Source: Enterocloster lavalensis
GTDB taxonomy: Bacteria > Bacillota > Clostridia > Lachnospirales > Lachnospiraceae
Length of the DNA: 64,000 nucleotides
NCBI RefSeq assembly: GCF_902364025.1
Contig: NZ_CABJCG010000007.1
Span: 186,001 to 250,000, forward strand
Direction of reading: 5' to 3'
Both the position numbers and the translations under genes were made by a program. Shown in pieces: positions 51,513 to 60,831 of the stretch; position 1 is the first letter of the stretch, and every line of letters begins with the position of its first letter. The notes under the pieces are model-generated. The model was not told the DNA's origin. It did not search any database and was given only the letters and a program-made list of their open reading frames with translations.

Positions 51513-53630
51513 TCACATAATCGAAAAATGCAAAATCACTCCCGCGAACACAATGGACACCATACTCAGCAGCTTGATGAGAATATTGATGGACGGCCCG
51601 GAAGTATCCTTGAAGGGATCCCCCACGGTGTCGCCGACCACGGCCGCCTTGTGGGCCTCGCTGCCCTTGCCGCCGTGTTTGCCGCTCTCGATGTATTTCT
51701 TGGCATTGTCCCAGGCGCCGCCGGAGTTGGCCATCATGACCGCAAGGATGAAACCGCAGGCCGTAGCCCCGGCCAGCATACCGATCACGCCGTTGACTCC
51801 CAGAATCAATCCGGTGAGCAGGGGAGCCGCGATGGCGACCACTGCGGGGCGGATCATTTCCTTCTGGGCGGATTTGGTACAGATATCCACGCAGGCCTCG
51901 TAGTCAGGGTCCGCCGTTCCTTCCATCAGCCCGGTGATCTCCCTGAACTGCCGCCGCACCTCCACCACGATGCTCTGGGCCACCTCGCCAACGGACTCCA
52001 TGGTGAAGGATGCGAACAGGAAGGGCAGCACGCTGCCGATAAACAGGCCCACCAGCACGGACGGGTTGGTGATCTGCATGTCGAACACAAACTCCGGGTC
52101 GATCACCTTGACCTGATTGATGTAGGACACGATCAGCGCCAGGGCCGTCAGGGCTGCGGAGCCGATGGCAAAGCCCTTGCCCGTGGCCGCCGTGGTGTTT
52201 CCAAGGGAATCCAGGGCATCGGTGCGTTTTCTCACGTCCTCGCCCAGGTGGGCCATCTCCGCGATACCGCCCGCGTTGTCGGCGATGGGGCCGTAGGCGT
52301 CTGTGGCAAGGGTGATCCCAAGGGTGGAGAGCATGCCCACCGCGGACAGGCCGATGCCGTAGAGCCCCATGTTAAAGTTGGCGCTGCCGCCCGCCGCATA
52401 GAAGCTGACCAGCACGGACACGCCCACGATGAGCACCGGGAACACGCAGGAATACATTCCCAAGGAGATTCCGCGGATAATCACGGTGCCCGGGCCCGTC
52501 ACGGAGGAGTCCGCCAGCTTCTGGGTGGGACCGTAGGTGTCCGAGGTGAAATACTCGGTGGAGTAGCCGATCAGGATACCGGCCACCAGCCCGGAGAGCA
52601 CGGCGGCGTATACGCCGGTGTAGCCCGGGCCGAGGCCGATGCGGATCAGAGGCCAGGCCACCGCCGCGATAATCACGCCGCTGCCCCAGATTCCCCGGCG
52701 CAGTGCGGTTAACAGTTCCTTCTGGGAGGCGTCCTCCCGGGTGCTCACCAGGAAGGACCCCAGGATGGAGGCCAGGATGCCGACGGAGGCCAGGGCCATT
52801 GGAATGGTCACCCCTTTAAATTCCAGGCCAGCCGCCACTGCCAGGGCGGCTGTGGAGATCACGGAACCCACGTAAGATTCGTACAGGTCCGCGCCCATTC
52901 CGGCCACGTCCCCCACATTGTCGCCCACATTGTCCGCGATCACGGCGGGGTTGCGGGGATCGTCCTCAGGGATTCCGATCTCCACCTTGCCCACCAGATC
53001 CGCGCCCACGTCCGCGGCCTTGGTGTAAATACCGCCTCCCACACGGGCGAACAGCGCCATGGAGGATGCGCCCATGCCGAAGGTGAGCATGGCTGAGGTG
53101 ATGGCCTGTACCTGGGCGCTCTCCAGGGACTGTCCGGCGGCCAGCACCAGATGGGCCGGGTCGGAATACCAGAATTTCAGGAAAAAGAACCAGAAGGACA
53201 GATCAAAAAGCCCCAGGCCGACCACGGTGAAGCCCATGACCGCCCCGGCCTTAAACGCCACCTTCAGGCCGGAATTCAGGCTGTCCGTGGCCGCGCAGGC
53301 GGTGCGGCAGTTGGCGGCGGTGGCGATTTTCATGCCGATGAAGCCGGACAGGCCGGAGAAAAAGCCGCCGGTGATAAAGGCAAAGGGGACGAACATGGTG
53401 AGGAATCCGCCCGCGGCCATGGCGGCCAGCAGCAGAAACATGGCGACAAAGAACAGGAATACACCCCGGTACTGGCGTTTCAGATATGCGCCCGCGCCCT
53501 TGCGCACCGCCATGGAAATCCGGACCATTTCCCGGGAACCGGGATCGCTTTTCAGAACTCCCCGCGCAAGATACGCCGCAAACAGCAGGGCGATGACAGA
53601 GCCGACAGGTGCCAGATACGAAAGATTCAT
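51513..53630 (-). CDS. hppA: K+-dependent membrane-bound pyrophosphatase (ion pump)
   Basis: This 705-aa, about 16-span protein couples pyrophosphate hydrolysis to H+ or Na+ export. Active-site motifs are DVGADLVGKVEIGIPEDDPRNPAVIADNVGDN in two parts, with the Asp-rich DNVGDNVGD, and VGDTVGDPFKDTSGPS near the C-terminus. GNTTAATGKGFAIGSA carries Ala where K+-independent enzymes have Lys (GNTTKA), placing it in the K+-dependent class. Whether it pumps Na+ or H+ cannot be decided by eye. Confidence 0.95.
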   Translation of the reverse strand: MNLSYLAPVGSVIALLFAAYLARGVLKSDPGSREMVRISMAVRKGAGAYLKRQYRGVFLFFVAMFLLLAAMAAGGFLTMFVPFAFITGGFFSGLSGFIGMKIATAANCRTACAATDSLNSGLKVAFKAGAVMGFTVVGLGLFDLSFWFFFLKFWYSDPAHLVLAAGQSLESAQVQAITSAMLTFGMGASSMALFARVGGGIYTKAADVGADLVGKVEIGIPEDDPRNPAVIADNVGDNVGDVAGMGADLYESYVGSVISTAALAVAAGLEFKGVTIPMALASVGILASILGSFLVSTREDASQKELLTALRRGIWGSGVIIAAVAWPLIRIGLGPGYTGVYAAVLSGLVAGILIGYSTEYFTSDTYGPTQKLADSSVTGPGTVIIRGISLGMYSCVFPVLIVGVSVLVSFYAAGGSANFNMGLYGIGLSAVGMLSTLGITLATDAYGPIADNAGGIAEMAHLGEDVRKRTDALDSLGNTTAATGKGFAIGSAALTALALIVSYINQVKVIDPEFVFDMQITNPSVLVGLFIGSVLPFLFASFTMESVGEVAQSIVVEVRRQFREITGLMEGTADPDYEACVDICTKSAQKEMIRPAVVAIAAPLLTGLILGVNGVIGMLAGATACGFILAVMMANSGGAWDNAKKYIESGKHGGKGSEAHKAAVVGDTVGDPFKDTSGPSINILIKLLSMVSIVFAGVILHFSIM

Positions 53631-53679
53631 AGATAAGCCCCTTTTGATGTGAGAAAAGAAAAAAATGCCTCTTTACCTG

Positions 53680-53708
53680 AGTATAGAACTAAAATCAGAC
53701 TTTTTCAA
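53680..53708 (-). promoter_or_regulatory. hppA promoter
   Basis: On the minus strand TTGAAA (53703-53708), 17 bp, TATACT (53680-53685), 50 bp before the start codon. Confidence 0.7.
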
Positions 53709-53910
53709 TATAGACGCCATAAATATAAGAAAATATTTGGCATTACCCTGAAGATATAAAAAATTATTGCAAACGTTTTAAAAATGAACCCTGTATTTGA
53801 TCTGGAAAAAAGTTGAAATTATGAATTCCCAGTCACAAAATAAACACATTAAAATGGTAAAGTATGGGCAAACAAAGAAATATGCCATCGATTTGAGAGG
53901 AGCAACGGTT

Positions 53911-55068
53911 ATGAAGAGACGATACAAGGCAGGCCGCTTTTTTTATGCCTCCCTGGCCGCGGTGACGGCGGTGACGGCCGCCGCGCCCATGACGGTGAAC
54001 GCCAGCACGTCCACCGCCAATTTCGATATGCGCAAAAAGGTGGTGGATCTTCTGGGGATTTTGAGCGTCACCGATTACACCGGCCAGGTGACGCGGTCCG
54101 AGTTTGCGAAAATGCTGGTGAACGCGTCCAGCTATCGGGAAAATCTACCGGTATCCAGCGTTTCCGTGTTTGCGGATGTGCCGATGAACCATGAAAACGC
54201 CGTCTATATCCGCATCGCCGCCTCCCAGGGCTGGATGAGCGGTTTTCTGGGCGGCATGTTCAAACCCGACGACTATATTACATATAAGGACGCATCGAAA
54301 GCGTTTTTGACCATGCTGGGTTACGCGGACAGCGATTTCACCGGGGATTTGGCCACCTCCCGCATCTCAAAGTTCAATTATCTCGAGCTGAACGAAAAGG
54401 TGAGCCGTCAGCCCGACGAGGTGCTGAACCAGACGGACTGCGTGAACATTTTCTACAACCTGCTGAAAGCCAAGAAAAAGGACAGCAATGAGATTTACGG
54501 CGCAGTGCTGGGCTGCGAGCTGAACTCCGACGGGGAGATCAACCCCATCACGATTCTGGACGACGAGCGCAAGGGCCCCATCCTGGTGCGCAAGGGTTTT
54601 TCCGTTTCCGAGTCAGTCCCCTTCAGCACGGAGAACGCCAACGTGTTCCTAAACGGCGTCGCCAGCAGCCTGGCGGCGGTGAATCAGTCCCAGCGGGAGT
54701 GCGGGTTTGCGGTGATTTACTACAACGTGAAGTCCAAAACCATCTGGGCCTACACCACCTCGGGCTGGGACGACGAGGACGGAGTGGGCAACTACATTCT
54801 GGTCAAGGGCGAGGTCAAGAATATTTACTATAAGTCCACGGATGTGATCACACCCACGTCCATTGAACTGGAGGTGGATTTGAACGACTCCTCCGACTCC
54901 GAGCTGATCGACGGGGACGGCACCATCACCATTGCGCTGAATTCCTCCCAGTTACAGTATCTGTTCTCCATCTACGGCAGCGTCCAGGTGGGGGATGAGG
55001 TGGTGGTGGTGTGCCAGGGATCGTCCGGCAGCAACAGCTATACGGCTGTGGATGCCATTGAATATTGA
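53911..55068 (+). CDS. secreted protein with S-layer-homology-like N-terminal repeats
   Basis: The 385-aa product has a signal peptide (KRRYKAGRFFYASLAAVTAV, cleavage after VNA) and SLH-like segments at residues about 40-200: KVVDLLGILSVTDYTGQVTRS, FADVPMNHENAVYIRIAASQGWMSG and YKDASKAFLTMLGYADSDF. These attach proteins to the wall or sense the envelope. The C-terminal half (about 230-385) is beta-rich and unrecognised. ATG 53911 follows GAGAGGAG; earlier in-frame ATGs lack a site. The next three genes encode a MacAB-type exporter, so this is likely its surface partner. Confidence 0.78.
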   Translation: MKRRYKAGRFFYASLAAVTAVTAAAPMTVNASTSTANFDMRKKVVDLLGILSVTDYTGQVTRSEFAKMLVNASSYRENLPVSSVSVFADVPMNHENAVYIRIAASQGWMSGFLGGMFKPDDYITYKDASKAFLTMLGYADSDFTGDLATSRISKFNYLELNEKVSRQPDEVLNQTDCVNIFYNLLKAKKKDSNEIYGAVLGCELNSDGEINPITILDDERKGPILVRKGFSVSESVPFSTENANVFLNGVASSLAAVNQSQRECGFAVIYYNVKSKTIWAYTTSGWDDEDGVGNYILVKGEVKNIYYKSTDVITPTSIELEVDLNDSSDSELIDGDGTITIALNSSQLQYLFSIYGSVQVGDEVVVVCQGSSGSNSYTAVDAIEY

Positions 55069-55083
55069 TAGATGAGGTGCGGG

Positions 55084-56877
55084 ATGGACGGGAAATTTAA
55101 GTTCAAATTTCGGAAAAAGGGCGGCGAGACGCCGTCCGGCGGCGGGCAGGGCAAAGCGAGCCGGACGCCCTCCGGAAAGGGAAAACAGCGGGGAAGGAAA
55201 GGCGGAAAAGGAGTCAAAATTATCGTCGCGCTGCTTCTTGTGGCCGCTGCGCTGATCGGCTTCATGGCTTACCGCAATTCCAAGGCCAAACAGGCCGCGG
55301 CTACGGCCAAGACCCAGAACACGGCCAGTGTGGAGCGCCGCAATATCACCTCCGAGCTGTCCTCCTCGGGCACTCTGGCGGCCAAGGATACCTACAGCAT
55401 CACGTCCCTGGTGGAGGGGGAGGTGCTGTCCGCCAATTTCGAGGAGGGGGATCAGGTGGAGAAGGATCAGGTCCTCTATGAGATCGATAAGTCTAGCATG
55501 GAGACCCAGCTGACCAGCGCCAACAATTCCCTGGAGCGTGCCAACAGCTCCTACGAGGACGCGACTGAGGACTATCAGGACGCCTTAAACGATTACAGCG
55601 GAAACACCTACAAGGCAACTGAGGCGGGTTATATCAAGGAGCTGTACGTGAACCCAGGCGACAAGGTGAGCGGAAATACCAAGCTGGCGGACATTTACAG
55701 CGACGATGTGATGGAGCTGCGCATCCCCTTTCTCTCCGGCGAGGCGGCAGCCATCGGCGTGGGAAACGGCGTCACCGTCACCCTGACGGATACCGGGGAG
55801 CAGATTGGGGGCACCGTGAAGGCGGTGGCCAACCAGGAGCGGGTGCTGACCGGCGGACGGCTGGTGCGCTACGTGACCATTTCCGTGCCCAATCCAGGGG
55901 GGCTGACCGACACCATGCGGGCCACGGCCCAGATCGGCGACTTTTCGGGCAGCGAGGACGGCACCTTCGAGGCCTCCGTGGACACCACCATGAACGCGGA
56001 TTTAAGCACCGGCGTGGAGGTGGAGGCCGTGCTGGTCAACGAGGGGGACTACGTGTCCAAGGGTACACCCATGTTCCGCATGACTTCCAAATCGGCGGAT
56101 AAGCTGATTCAGAGCTACAAGGACGCCCTGGACAAAGCCCAGGAGTCGCTGGAATCCGCCCAGAGCAAGTTGGAGAGCACTCAGGACAGCTATGACAATT
56201 ACACCATCACCGCGCCCATTTCCGGCCAGGTGATCGCGAAGAATTTTAAGGTTGGGGACAACATTACCAAAAATACCAGCAACACCACGGTTCTTGCCAC
56301 CATCTACGACCTGTCCAGCCTGACCTTTGAGATGTCCATCGACGAGCTGGATATCCGCAAGGTGAAGGTGGGACAGAAGGTGGCGGTGACGGCGGACGCC
56401 TTTGAGGGCCAGTCCTTCTCTGGCACGGTGACCAACGTGAGCCTGGAGAGCACCTACTCCAACGGGGTCAGCACCTATCCGGTGACCGTGACCCTGGACG
56501 AGACGGGGGATCTGCTTCCCGGCATGAACGTGGACGGCGTGATCACTCTGGAGGAGGCCAACGACGTGCTGGCGATCCCGGTGGACGCCCTGATGCGGGG
56601 CAACCGGGTGTATGTGAAGGATGAGACGGTGACGGAGCAGCAGGGACCGGTGCCCGCGGGCTTCCGCTCCGTGGAGGTGGAAACCGGATTGACAAACGAC
56701 TCCTATGTGGAGATCAAGAGCGGCCTCTCTGAAGGCGACGTGGTCTATGTGGCGGAATCCACAGCCAGCAATGTAAACAGTTTTATGATGATGCCGGCCG
56801 GAGGCGGAGGCATGGGCGGCCCGCCGGAAGGCGGCCAGGGCGGCGGAAACCGTCAGGGAGGCGGAGGCATGCGCTGA
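55084..56877 (+). CDS. HlyD/MacA-type membrane fusion protein
   Basis: This 597-aa protein has a basic, Gly/Lys-rich cytoplasmic head (residues 1-45), one membrane span (VKIIVALLLVAAALIGFMAY, about 45-64), two lipoyl-like half-motifs (SVERRNITSELSSSGTL; YTITAPISGQVIAKNFKVGDN), a helical hairpin between them, and beta-barrel domains. It ends with a Gly/Met-rich tail. It is the adaptor of a MacAB-type efflux pump. ATG 55084 was chosen; ATG 55072 lacks a ribosome-binding site. It is longer than typical MacA because two lipoyl/hairpin sections appear repeated (around 105-180 and 300-390). Confidence 0.85.
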   Translation: MDGKFKFKFRKKGGETPSGGGQGKASRTPSGKGKQRGRKGGKGVKIIVALLLVAAALIGFMAYRNSKAKQAAATAKTQNTASVERRNITSELSSSGTLAAKDTYSITSLVEGEVLSANFEEGDQVEKDQVLYEIDKSSMETQLTSANNSLERANSSYEDATEDYQDALNDYSGNTYKATEAGYIKELYVNPGDKVSGNTKLADIYSDDVMELRIPFLSGEAAAIGVGNGVTVTLTDTGEQIGGTVKAVANQERVLTGGRLVRYVTISVPNPGGLTDTMRATAQIGDFSGSEDGTFEASVDTTMNADLSTGVEVEAVLVNEGDYVSKGTPMFRMTSKSADKLIQSYKDALDKAQESLESAQSKLESTQDSYDNYTITAPISGQVIAKNFKVGDNITKNTSNTTVLATIYDLSSLTFEMSIDELDIRKVKVGQKVAVTADAFEGQSFSGTVTNVSLESTYSNGVSTYPVTVTLDETGDLLPGMNVDGVITLEEANDVLAIPVDALMRGNRVYVKDETVTEQQGPVPAGFRSVEVETGLTNDSYVEIKSGLSEGDVVYVAESTASNVNSFMMMPAGGGGMGGPPEGGQGGGNRQGGGGMR

Positions 56878-56925
56878 CGCTGGCCTGAGCCCCGCAGGAT
56901 GAAATACAGGCCCCAGGAGGATTGG

Positions 56926-57681
56926 ATGGAAGAGACAAACCGGGAGGCGCAGGCAACGCGTTGTGAAGGCGCGGCCGGACAGCCGTTAATCGAACTGAAG
57001 GATATTTATAAGATTTATACCCTGGGCGGCGAGGAGGTCCGGGCCAACGACGGCATAAACCTGACCATCCGCCGCGGCGAGTTTGTGGCCATTGTGGGCA
57101 AATCCGGCAGCGGAAAGTCCACGCTGATGAATATTATCGGCGCGCTGGATGTTCCCACCCGGGGAGATTATTTCCTGGGCGGGGAGGATGTGGCCGTGAT
57201 GACGGATAAGCAGCTGGCCAGAATCCGCAACAAGATGATCGGCTTCATTTTCCAGCAGTACAATCTGCTGCCCAAGCTGAACCTGCTGGAAAATGTGGAG
57301 CTGCCCCTGCTTTACGCCGGAGCGGGCCAGGCCGAGCGGAGAGAGCGGGCGCTGGAATCCCTGCGCAAGGTGGGGCTGGAGGAAAAATGGCGCAGTATGC
57401 CAAACCAGCTCTCCGGCGGCCAGCAGCAGAGGGTGTCCATCGCCAGGGCGCTGGCGGGCAGTCCCTCCCTGATTTTGGCCGACGAGCCCACGGGAGCGCT
57501 GGACTCCAGGACCAGCCGGGATGTGCTGAACTTTTTGAAGCAGTTGAATGATGAGGGAAACACCATTGTAATGATCACCCACGACAATTCCATCGCCATG
57601 GAGGCCAGGCGGGTGGTGCGCATTGCGGATGGGAAGATTACCTTTGACGGAGATGTGAAAGACTATGCTGCAATCCTTTAA
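56926..57681 (+). CDS. MacB-type ABC exporter ATPase
   Basis: This 251-aa ATPase of the LolD/MacB class has VGKSGSGKST (Walker A), FQQYNLLPKLNLLENVELPLL (Q-loop region), LSGGQQQRVSIARAL (signature) and LILADEPTGALD (Walker B). ATG 56926 is five bases after AGGAGG. It overlaps the permease gene by 17 bases. It powers export of a peptide, antibiotic or envelope component. Confidence 0.93.
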   Translation: MEETNREAQATRCEGAAGQPLIELKDIYKIYTLGGEEVRANDGINLTIRRGEFVAIVGKSGSGKSTLMNIIGALDVPTRGDYFLGGEDVAVMTDKQLARIRNKMIGFIFQQYNLLPKLNLLENVELPLLYAGAGQAERRERALESLRKVGLEEKWRSMPNQLSGGQQQRVSIARALAGSPSLILADEPTGALDSRTSRDVLNFLKQLNDEGNTIVMITHDNSIAMEARRVVRIADGKITFDGDVKDYAAIL

Positions 57682-58843
57682 ATTGGCGATCAGAAGTATA
57701 TGGGGCAACAAGATGCGCTCCTTTTTGACCATGCTTGGCATCATCATCGGCGTGGCCGCCGTGATCATCCTGGTGAGCCTGGTCAACGGCTACATGGGAA
57801 GCGTGGTGGAGAGCTTTGCCAGCATGGGCGTGAATCAGATCAATGTGAATGTGACCAATCTGTCCTCCCGCTCTCTGGATGTGGATGAGATGTACGCCTT
57901 CTACGACGAGCACACGGACCTGTTCGACGGCCTCAGCCCCAACGTCACGGTGTCCACCACCATCAAACACGGGGACGATTCCCTGACCTCCACCAGCGTT
58001 GCGGGCCGCAGCGAGCAGTACCTGGAGATCAAGGACTACAAGCTGGAGCAGGGGAGAAATCTCTCCTACGCGGATATCGCCGCCCGCCAGAAGGTGTGCG
58101 TGATTGGAGCTTACGTGGCCCAGGAGCTCTACGGCGGCGCTGAGAAGGCTCTGGGGGAGACTCTGAAGGTCGGAGGCTACGCCTTCAAGATCGTGGGCGT
58201 GGTGGAAGCCCAGGATGAGGACGATCTGGAGCAGGGCGGAACCGATGATTTTGTATGGCTGCCCTACAGCGTTGCCGTGAAAATGTCCCGGAACGCCAAC
58301 ATCAGCAGCTACACCTTTACCATCATCGACACCACCAAGGCGGAGGAGTGCAAAACACAGATTGAAAATTACCTCTACGAGATTTTCAAGGACGACGACC
58401 TGTACCGGGTGACGGCCATGAGCGAGATGCTGGATTCTTTAAACGAGCAGATCGCCATGATGAGCGGTATGCTGGGCGGAATCGCGGGAATCTCCCTGTT
58501 GGTGGCGGGCGTGGGCGTTATGAATATCATGCTGGTGTCCGTGACCGAGCGGACCCGGGAGATCGGCATCCGCAAATCCCTGGGAGCGGATAAAAGCGTG
58601 ATCATGCGGCAGTTCGTCATCGAGGCGGCCGTGACCAGCTCCCTGGGTGGTCTGATCGGTATTCTCATCGGCTGCGTGGCCACCACGGCGGTTGGGGCGG
58701 CGGTGGGCATAAACGCCACGCCCACACCGGCGGCTATTATCATTTCCTTCAGCGTATCCGTGGGCATCGGGCTGCTCTTCGGCTACATGCCCGCCAGCCG
58801 CGCGGCTAACTTAAATCCCATCGACGCCCTGCGGAGCGAGTAA
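57665..58843 (+). CDS. MacB-type ABC exporter permease
   Basis: This 392-aa FtsX-type permease has one N-terminal span (MRSFLTMLGIIIGVAAVIILVSL), a large extracellular MacB domain (about residues 45-260) and three C-terminal spans, with GVGVMNIMLVSVTERTREIGIRKSLGA (about 280-306) as the family's coupling motif. It ends the SLH-HlyD-ATPase-permease operon, a combination common in Clostridia. Confidence 0.93.
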   Translation: MLQSFKLAIRSIWGNKMRSFLTMLGIIIGVAAVIILVSLVNGYMGSVVESFASMGVNQINVNVTNLSSRSLDVDEMYAFYDEHTDLFDGLSPNVTVSTTIKHGDDSLTSTSVAGRSEQYLEIKDYKLEQGRNLSYADIAARQKVCVIGAYVAQELYGGAEKALGETLKVGGYAFKIVGVVEAQDEDDLEQGGTDDFVWLPYSVAVKMSRNANISSYTFTIIDTTKAEECKTQIENYLYEIFKDDDLYRVTAMSEMLDSLNEQIAMMSGMLGGIAGISLLVAGVGVMNIMLVSVTERTREIGIRKSLGADKSVIMRQFVIEAAVTSSLGGLIGILIGCVATTAVGAAVGINATPTPAAIIISFSVSVGIGLLFGYMPASRAANLNPIDALRSE

Positions 58844-58931
58844 CCTCGCGACAGGCTGACTCACCTCCCTCTGGAAATTTCAGGGATAATATGGTAAGAT
58901 AAGCGTAAAATATGGATGGGTGAGCGTTTAC

Positions 58932-58970
58932 GGTTCACGGCTCCGGCGGCATTTTGCCGGACTGTGAACC
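58932..58970 (+). other. stem-loop in the leader of the dipeptidase gene
   Basis: GGTTCAC (58932-58938) pairs with GTGAACC (58964-58970), and TCCGGC (58942-58947) with GCCGGA (58956-58961). There is no T tract. It lies between the exporter and dipeptidase genes and may be a terminator remnant or leader structure. Confidence 0.45.
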
Positions 58971-59003
58971 ACAACAGGCGGGATCCGGAAAGAGGATGGA
59001 GAT

Positions 59004-59999
59004 ATGAGAGTAGTTGATATGCACTGCGACACCATTGCGGTGCTGTACGCGGACCACCGGGCGGGCGGAACTGTTTCGGTGCTGGAAAACAATTTGATGC
59101 TGGACTTAAAGAAGATGCAGGCCGGTGATTACGGGCTGCAGAATTTTGCGCTTTTTACCAATCTGGCGTCCATCGATGAGCCGCCCTTTGAATACTGCAT
59201 GAAGCTTTTGGACACATTTTATACCGAACTGGAGGCACACCGGGACTTGATCGGAATTGTGCGTTCTTACGCGGATATCGAGGAGAACCTGCGGCAGGGA
59301 AAGATGTCCGCGCTGTTGACCGTCGAGGAAGGCGGCGTCTGCCAGGGAGAGCTTTCCTTTTTGCGGAATTTCTACCGGCTGGGCGTGCGGATGATGACGC
59401 TCACCTGGAACCATCCCAATGAGCTGGCGTTTCCCAACGGCCGCAAAGCCCTGGAGGGCGGACATTACCAGGCGGTGCCGGACACGGAGCACGGCCTGAC
59501 GGAGACGGGCATCGCCTTTGTGGAGGAGATGGAGCGCCTGGGGATGATCATCGACGTGGCCCATTTAAACGACGCCGGAATCCGGGATGTGTTCCTGCAC
59601 ACGAAAAAGCCCTTTGTGGCAAGCCACAGCAACGCCAGGGCCGTCTGCTCCCATCCCCGGAACCTGACCGACGAGATGATCCGGGCCCTTTCGGAGCGGG
59701 GCGGCGTGATGGGAATCAACTATTACGGCGGATTTTTGCGGGACGTTCCTGTGGGCGGCGAGGATGTGAGTCGGGTTGCCGACATGGTGGCCCACATGAA
59801 GCATATTCGCAATGTGGGCGGAATCCAGGTCATCGGCCTGGGCTCGGACTTTGACGGAATAGGCGGTGATCTGGAGCTGAAAACGGCTGCGGACCTGCCA
59901 AGACTGGCTCAGGAGATGGAGCGCCAGGGCTTTACGGAGGGCGAGATCGAGGCGGTTTTTGCCGGAAATGTGCTGCGGGTTTACCGGGAACTGCTCTGA
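59004..59999 (+). CDS. membrane dipeptidase-family peptidase (M19)
   Basis: This 331-aa metal-dependent dipeptidase (renal dipeptidase family, active also on D-amino-acid dipeptides) has MHCDT at residues 6-10 (His/Asp zinc ligands), VEEGGV near 110 (bridging Glu), RMMTLTWNHPN, IIDVAHLND near 188 and PFVASHSNARAVCSHPRNLTDE near 210 (zinc His), and GLGSDFDG near 278. It has no signal peptide. GAGGATGGAG precedes the ATG. It stands between the efflux operon and the two-component genes. Confidence 0.93.
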   Translation: MRVVDMHCDTIAVLYADHRAGGTVSVLENNLMLDLKKMQAGDYGLQNFALFTNLASIDEPPFEYCMKLLDTFYTELEAHRDLIGIVRSYADIEENLRQGKMSALLTVEEGGVCQGELSFLRNFYRLGVRMMTLTWNHPNELAFPNGRKALEGGHYQAVPDTEHGLTETGIAFVEEMERLGMIIDVAHLNDAGIRDVFLHTKKPFVASHSNARAVCSHPRNLTDEMIRALSERGGVMGINYYGGFLRDVPVGGEDVSRVADMVAHMKHIRNVGGIQVIGLGSDFDGIGGDLELKTAADLPRLAQEMERQGFTEGEIEAVFAGNVLRVYRELL

Positions 60000-60018
60000 C
60001 CGGCATTTAATATTGAAA

Positions 60019-60073
60019 TTTTACATAGATTTTACAATTCCAAGGGGCGGATTTTACGCAGATTTGATATGCT
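60019..60073 (+). promoter_or_regulatory. 11-bp-phased TTTTACA repeats before the response-regulator gene
   Basis: TTTTACA stands at 60019-60025 and 60030-60036, TTTTACG at 60052-60058 and TTTGATA at 60063-60069; all offsets are multiples of 11 bp. TATGCT (60068-60073) is a possible -10 with no good -35. Direct repeats in 11-bp phase are how PhoB/PhoP-type regulators bind, so autoactivation is likely. Confidence 0.6.
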
Positions 60074-60126
60074 GTTTCCAGAGGCGGCCGCGGCCGCCGG
60101 AATGAGACGGAGAGAGGAAAAGGAAC

Positions 60127-60831
60127 ATGGACCGGATCTATATCATAGAGGACGATGAAAATATCCGCAATCTGCTGCAGATCGCTTTGGAGGGCTTTGG
60201 ATATCAGGCGGAGAGCTTTGAGACCGCGGAGGAGGGACTGGCGCGCATGAAGGAAGAGCCGCCGTCCCTGGCCATTTTCGACTGGATGCTGCCGGGGATG
60301 GACGGCATCCAGGCGATCAAGGAGGTGCGCCGCACCGAGGGTTTAAAGAATCTGCCGGTCATGGTGCTCACCGCCAGGGAGAAGGAGCTGGACAAGGTGG
60401 TGGGACTGGACTGCGGAGCCGACGACTACATGGTGAAGCCCTTCGGCGTGCTGGAGCTGTCCGCGCGGGTCCGCAGCCTGTTGCGCAGAAGCAGGCGGGA
60501 GGACAGGAGCGACGAGCTGGCCTTTGACGGGATCCGGGTCGACCGCCGGACCAGGGAGGTAAATTCCGGCGGACGGCCGGTGGAGCTGACCTTAAAGGAG
60601 TACGAGCTGCTCATGTACCTGCTGGAAAACTGCTCCCGGGTCGTGACGAGGGACGAACTGTTAAACCGCATCTGGGGCTACGGGTATGACGGGGAGACCA
60701 GAACCCTGGACATGCACATCCGCACCCTGCGCCAGAAGCTGGGCGCGGACGGCGGGGCCTGCATCCGCACGGTGCGGGGCGTGGGTTACCGGATGGTGAA
60801 GCCTGAGACCGGGGAGAAAACAAATGCGTAG
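60127..60831 (+). CDS. OmpR/PhoB-family response regulator
   Basis: This 234-aa regulator has a receiver domain (acidic Asp9/Asp10, phospho-acceptor Asp52 in AIFDWMLPGMDG, Lys in YMVKPFG near 105) and a winged-helix output domain (about 135-228: VELTLKEYELLMYLLENCSRVVTRD, RTLDMHIRTLRQKLG, TVRGVGYRM). It overlaps the kinase gene by eight bases. The upstream repeats suggest autoregulation. Confidence 0.95.
   Translation: MDRIYIIEDDENIRNLLQIALEGFGYQAESFETAEEGLARMKEEPPSLAIFDWMLPGMDGIQAIKEVRRTEGLKNLPVMVLTAREKELDKVVGLDCGADDYMVKPFGVLELSARVRSLLRRSRREDRSDELAFDGIRVDRRTREVNSGGRPVELTLKEYELLMYLLENCSRVVTRDELLNRIWGYGYDGETRTLDMHIRTLRQKLGADGGACIRTVRGVGYRMVKPETGEKTNA

Noticed and set aside
51528..52712. 394-aa open frame antisense to hppA
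   Set aside because: It is the complement of conserved pyrophosphatase motifs with no family resemblance or start signal.
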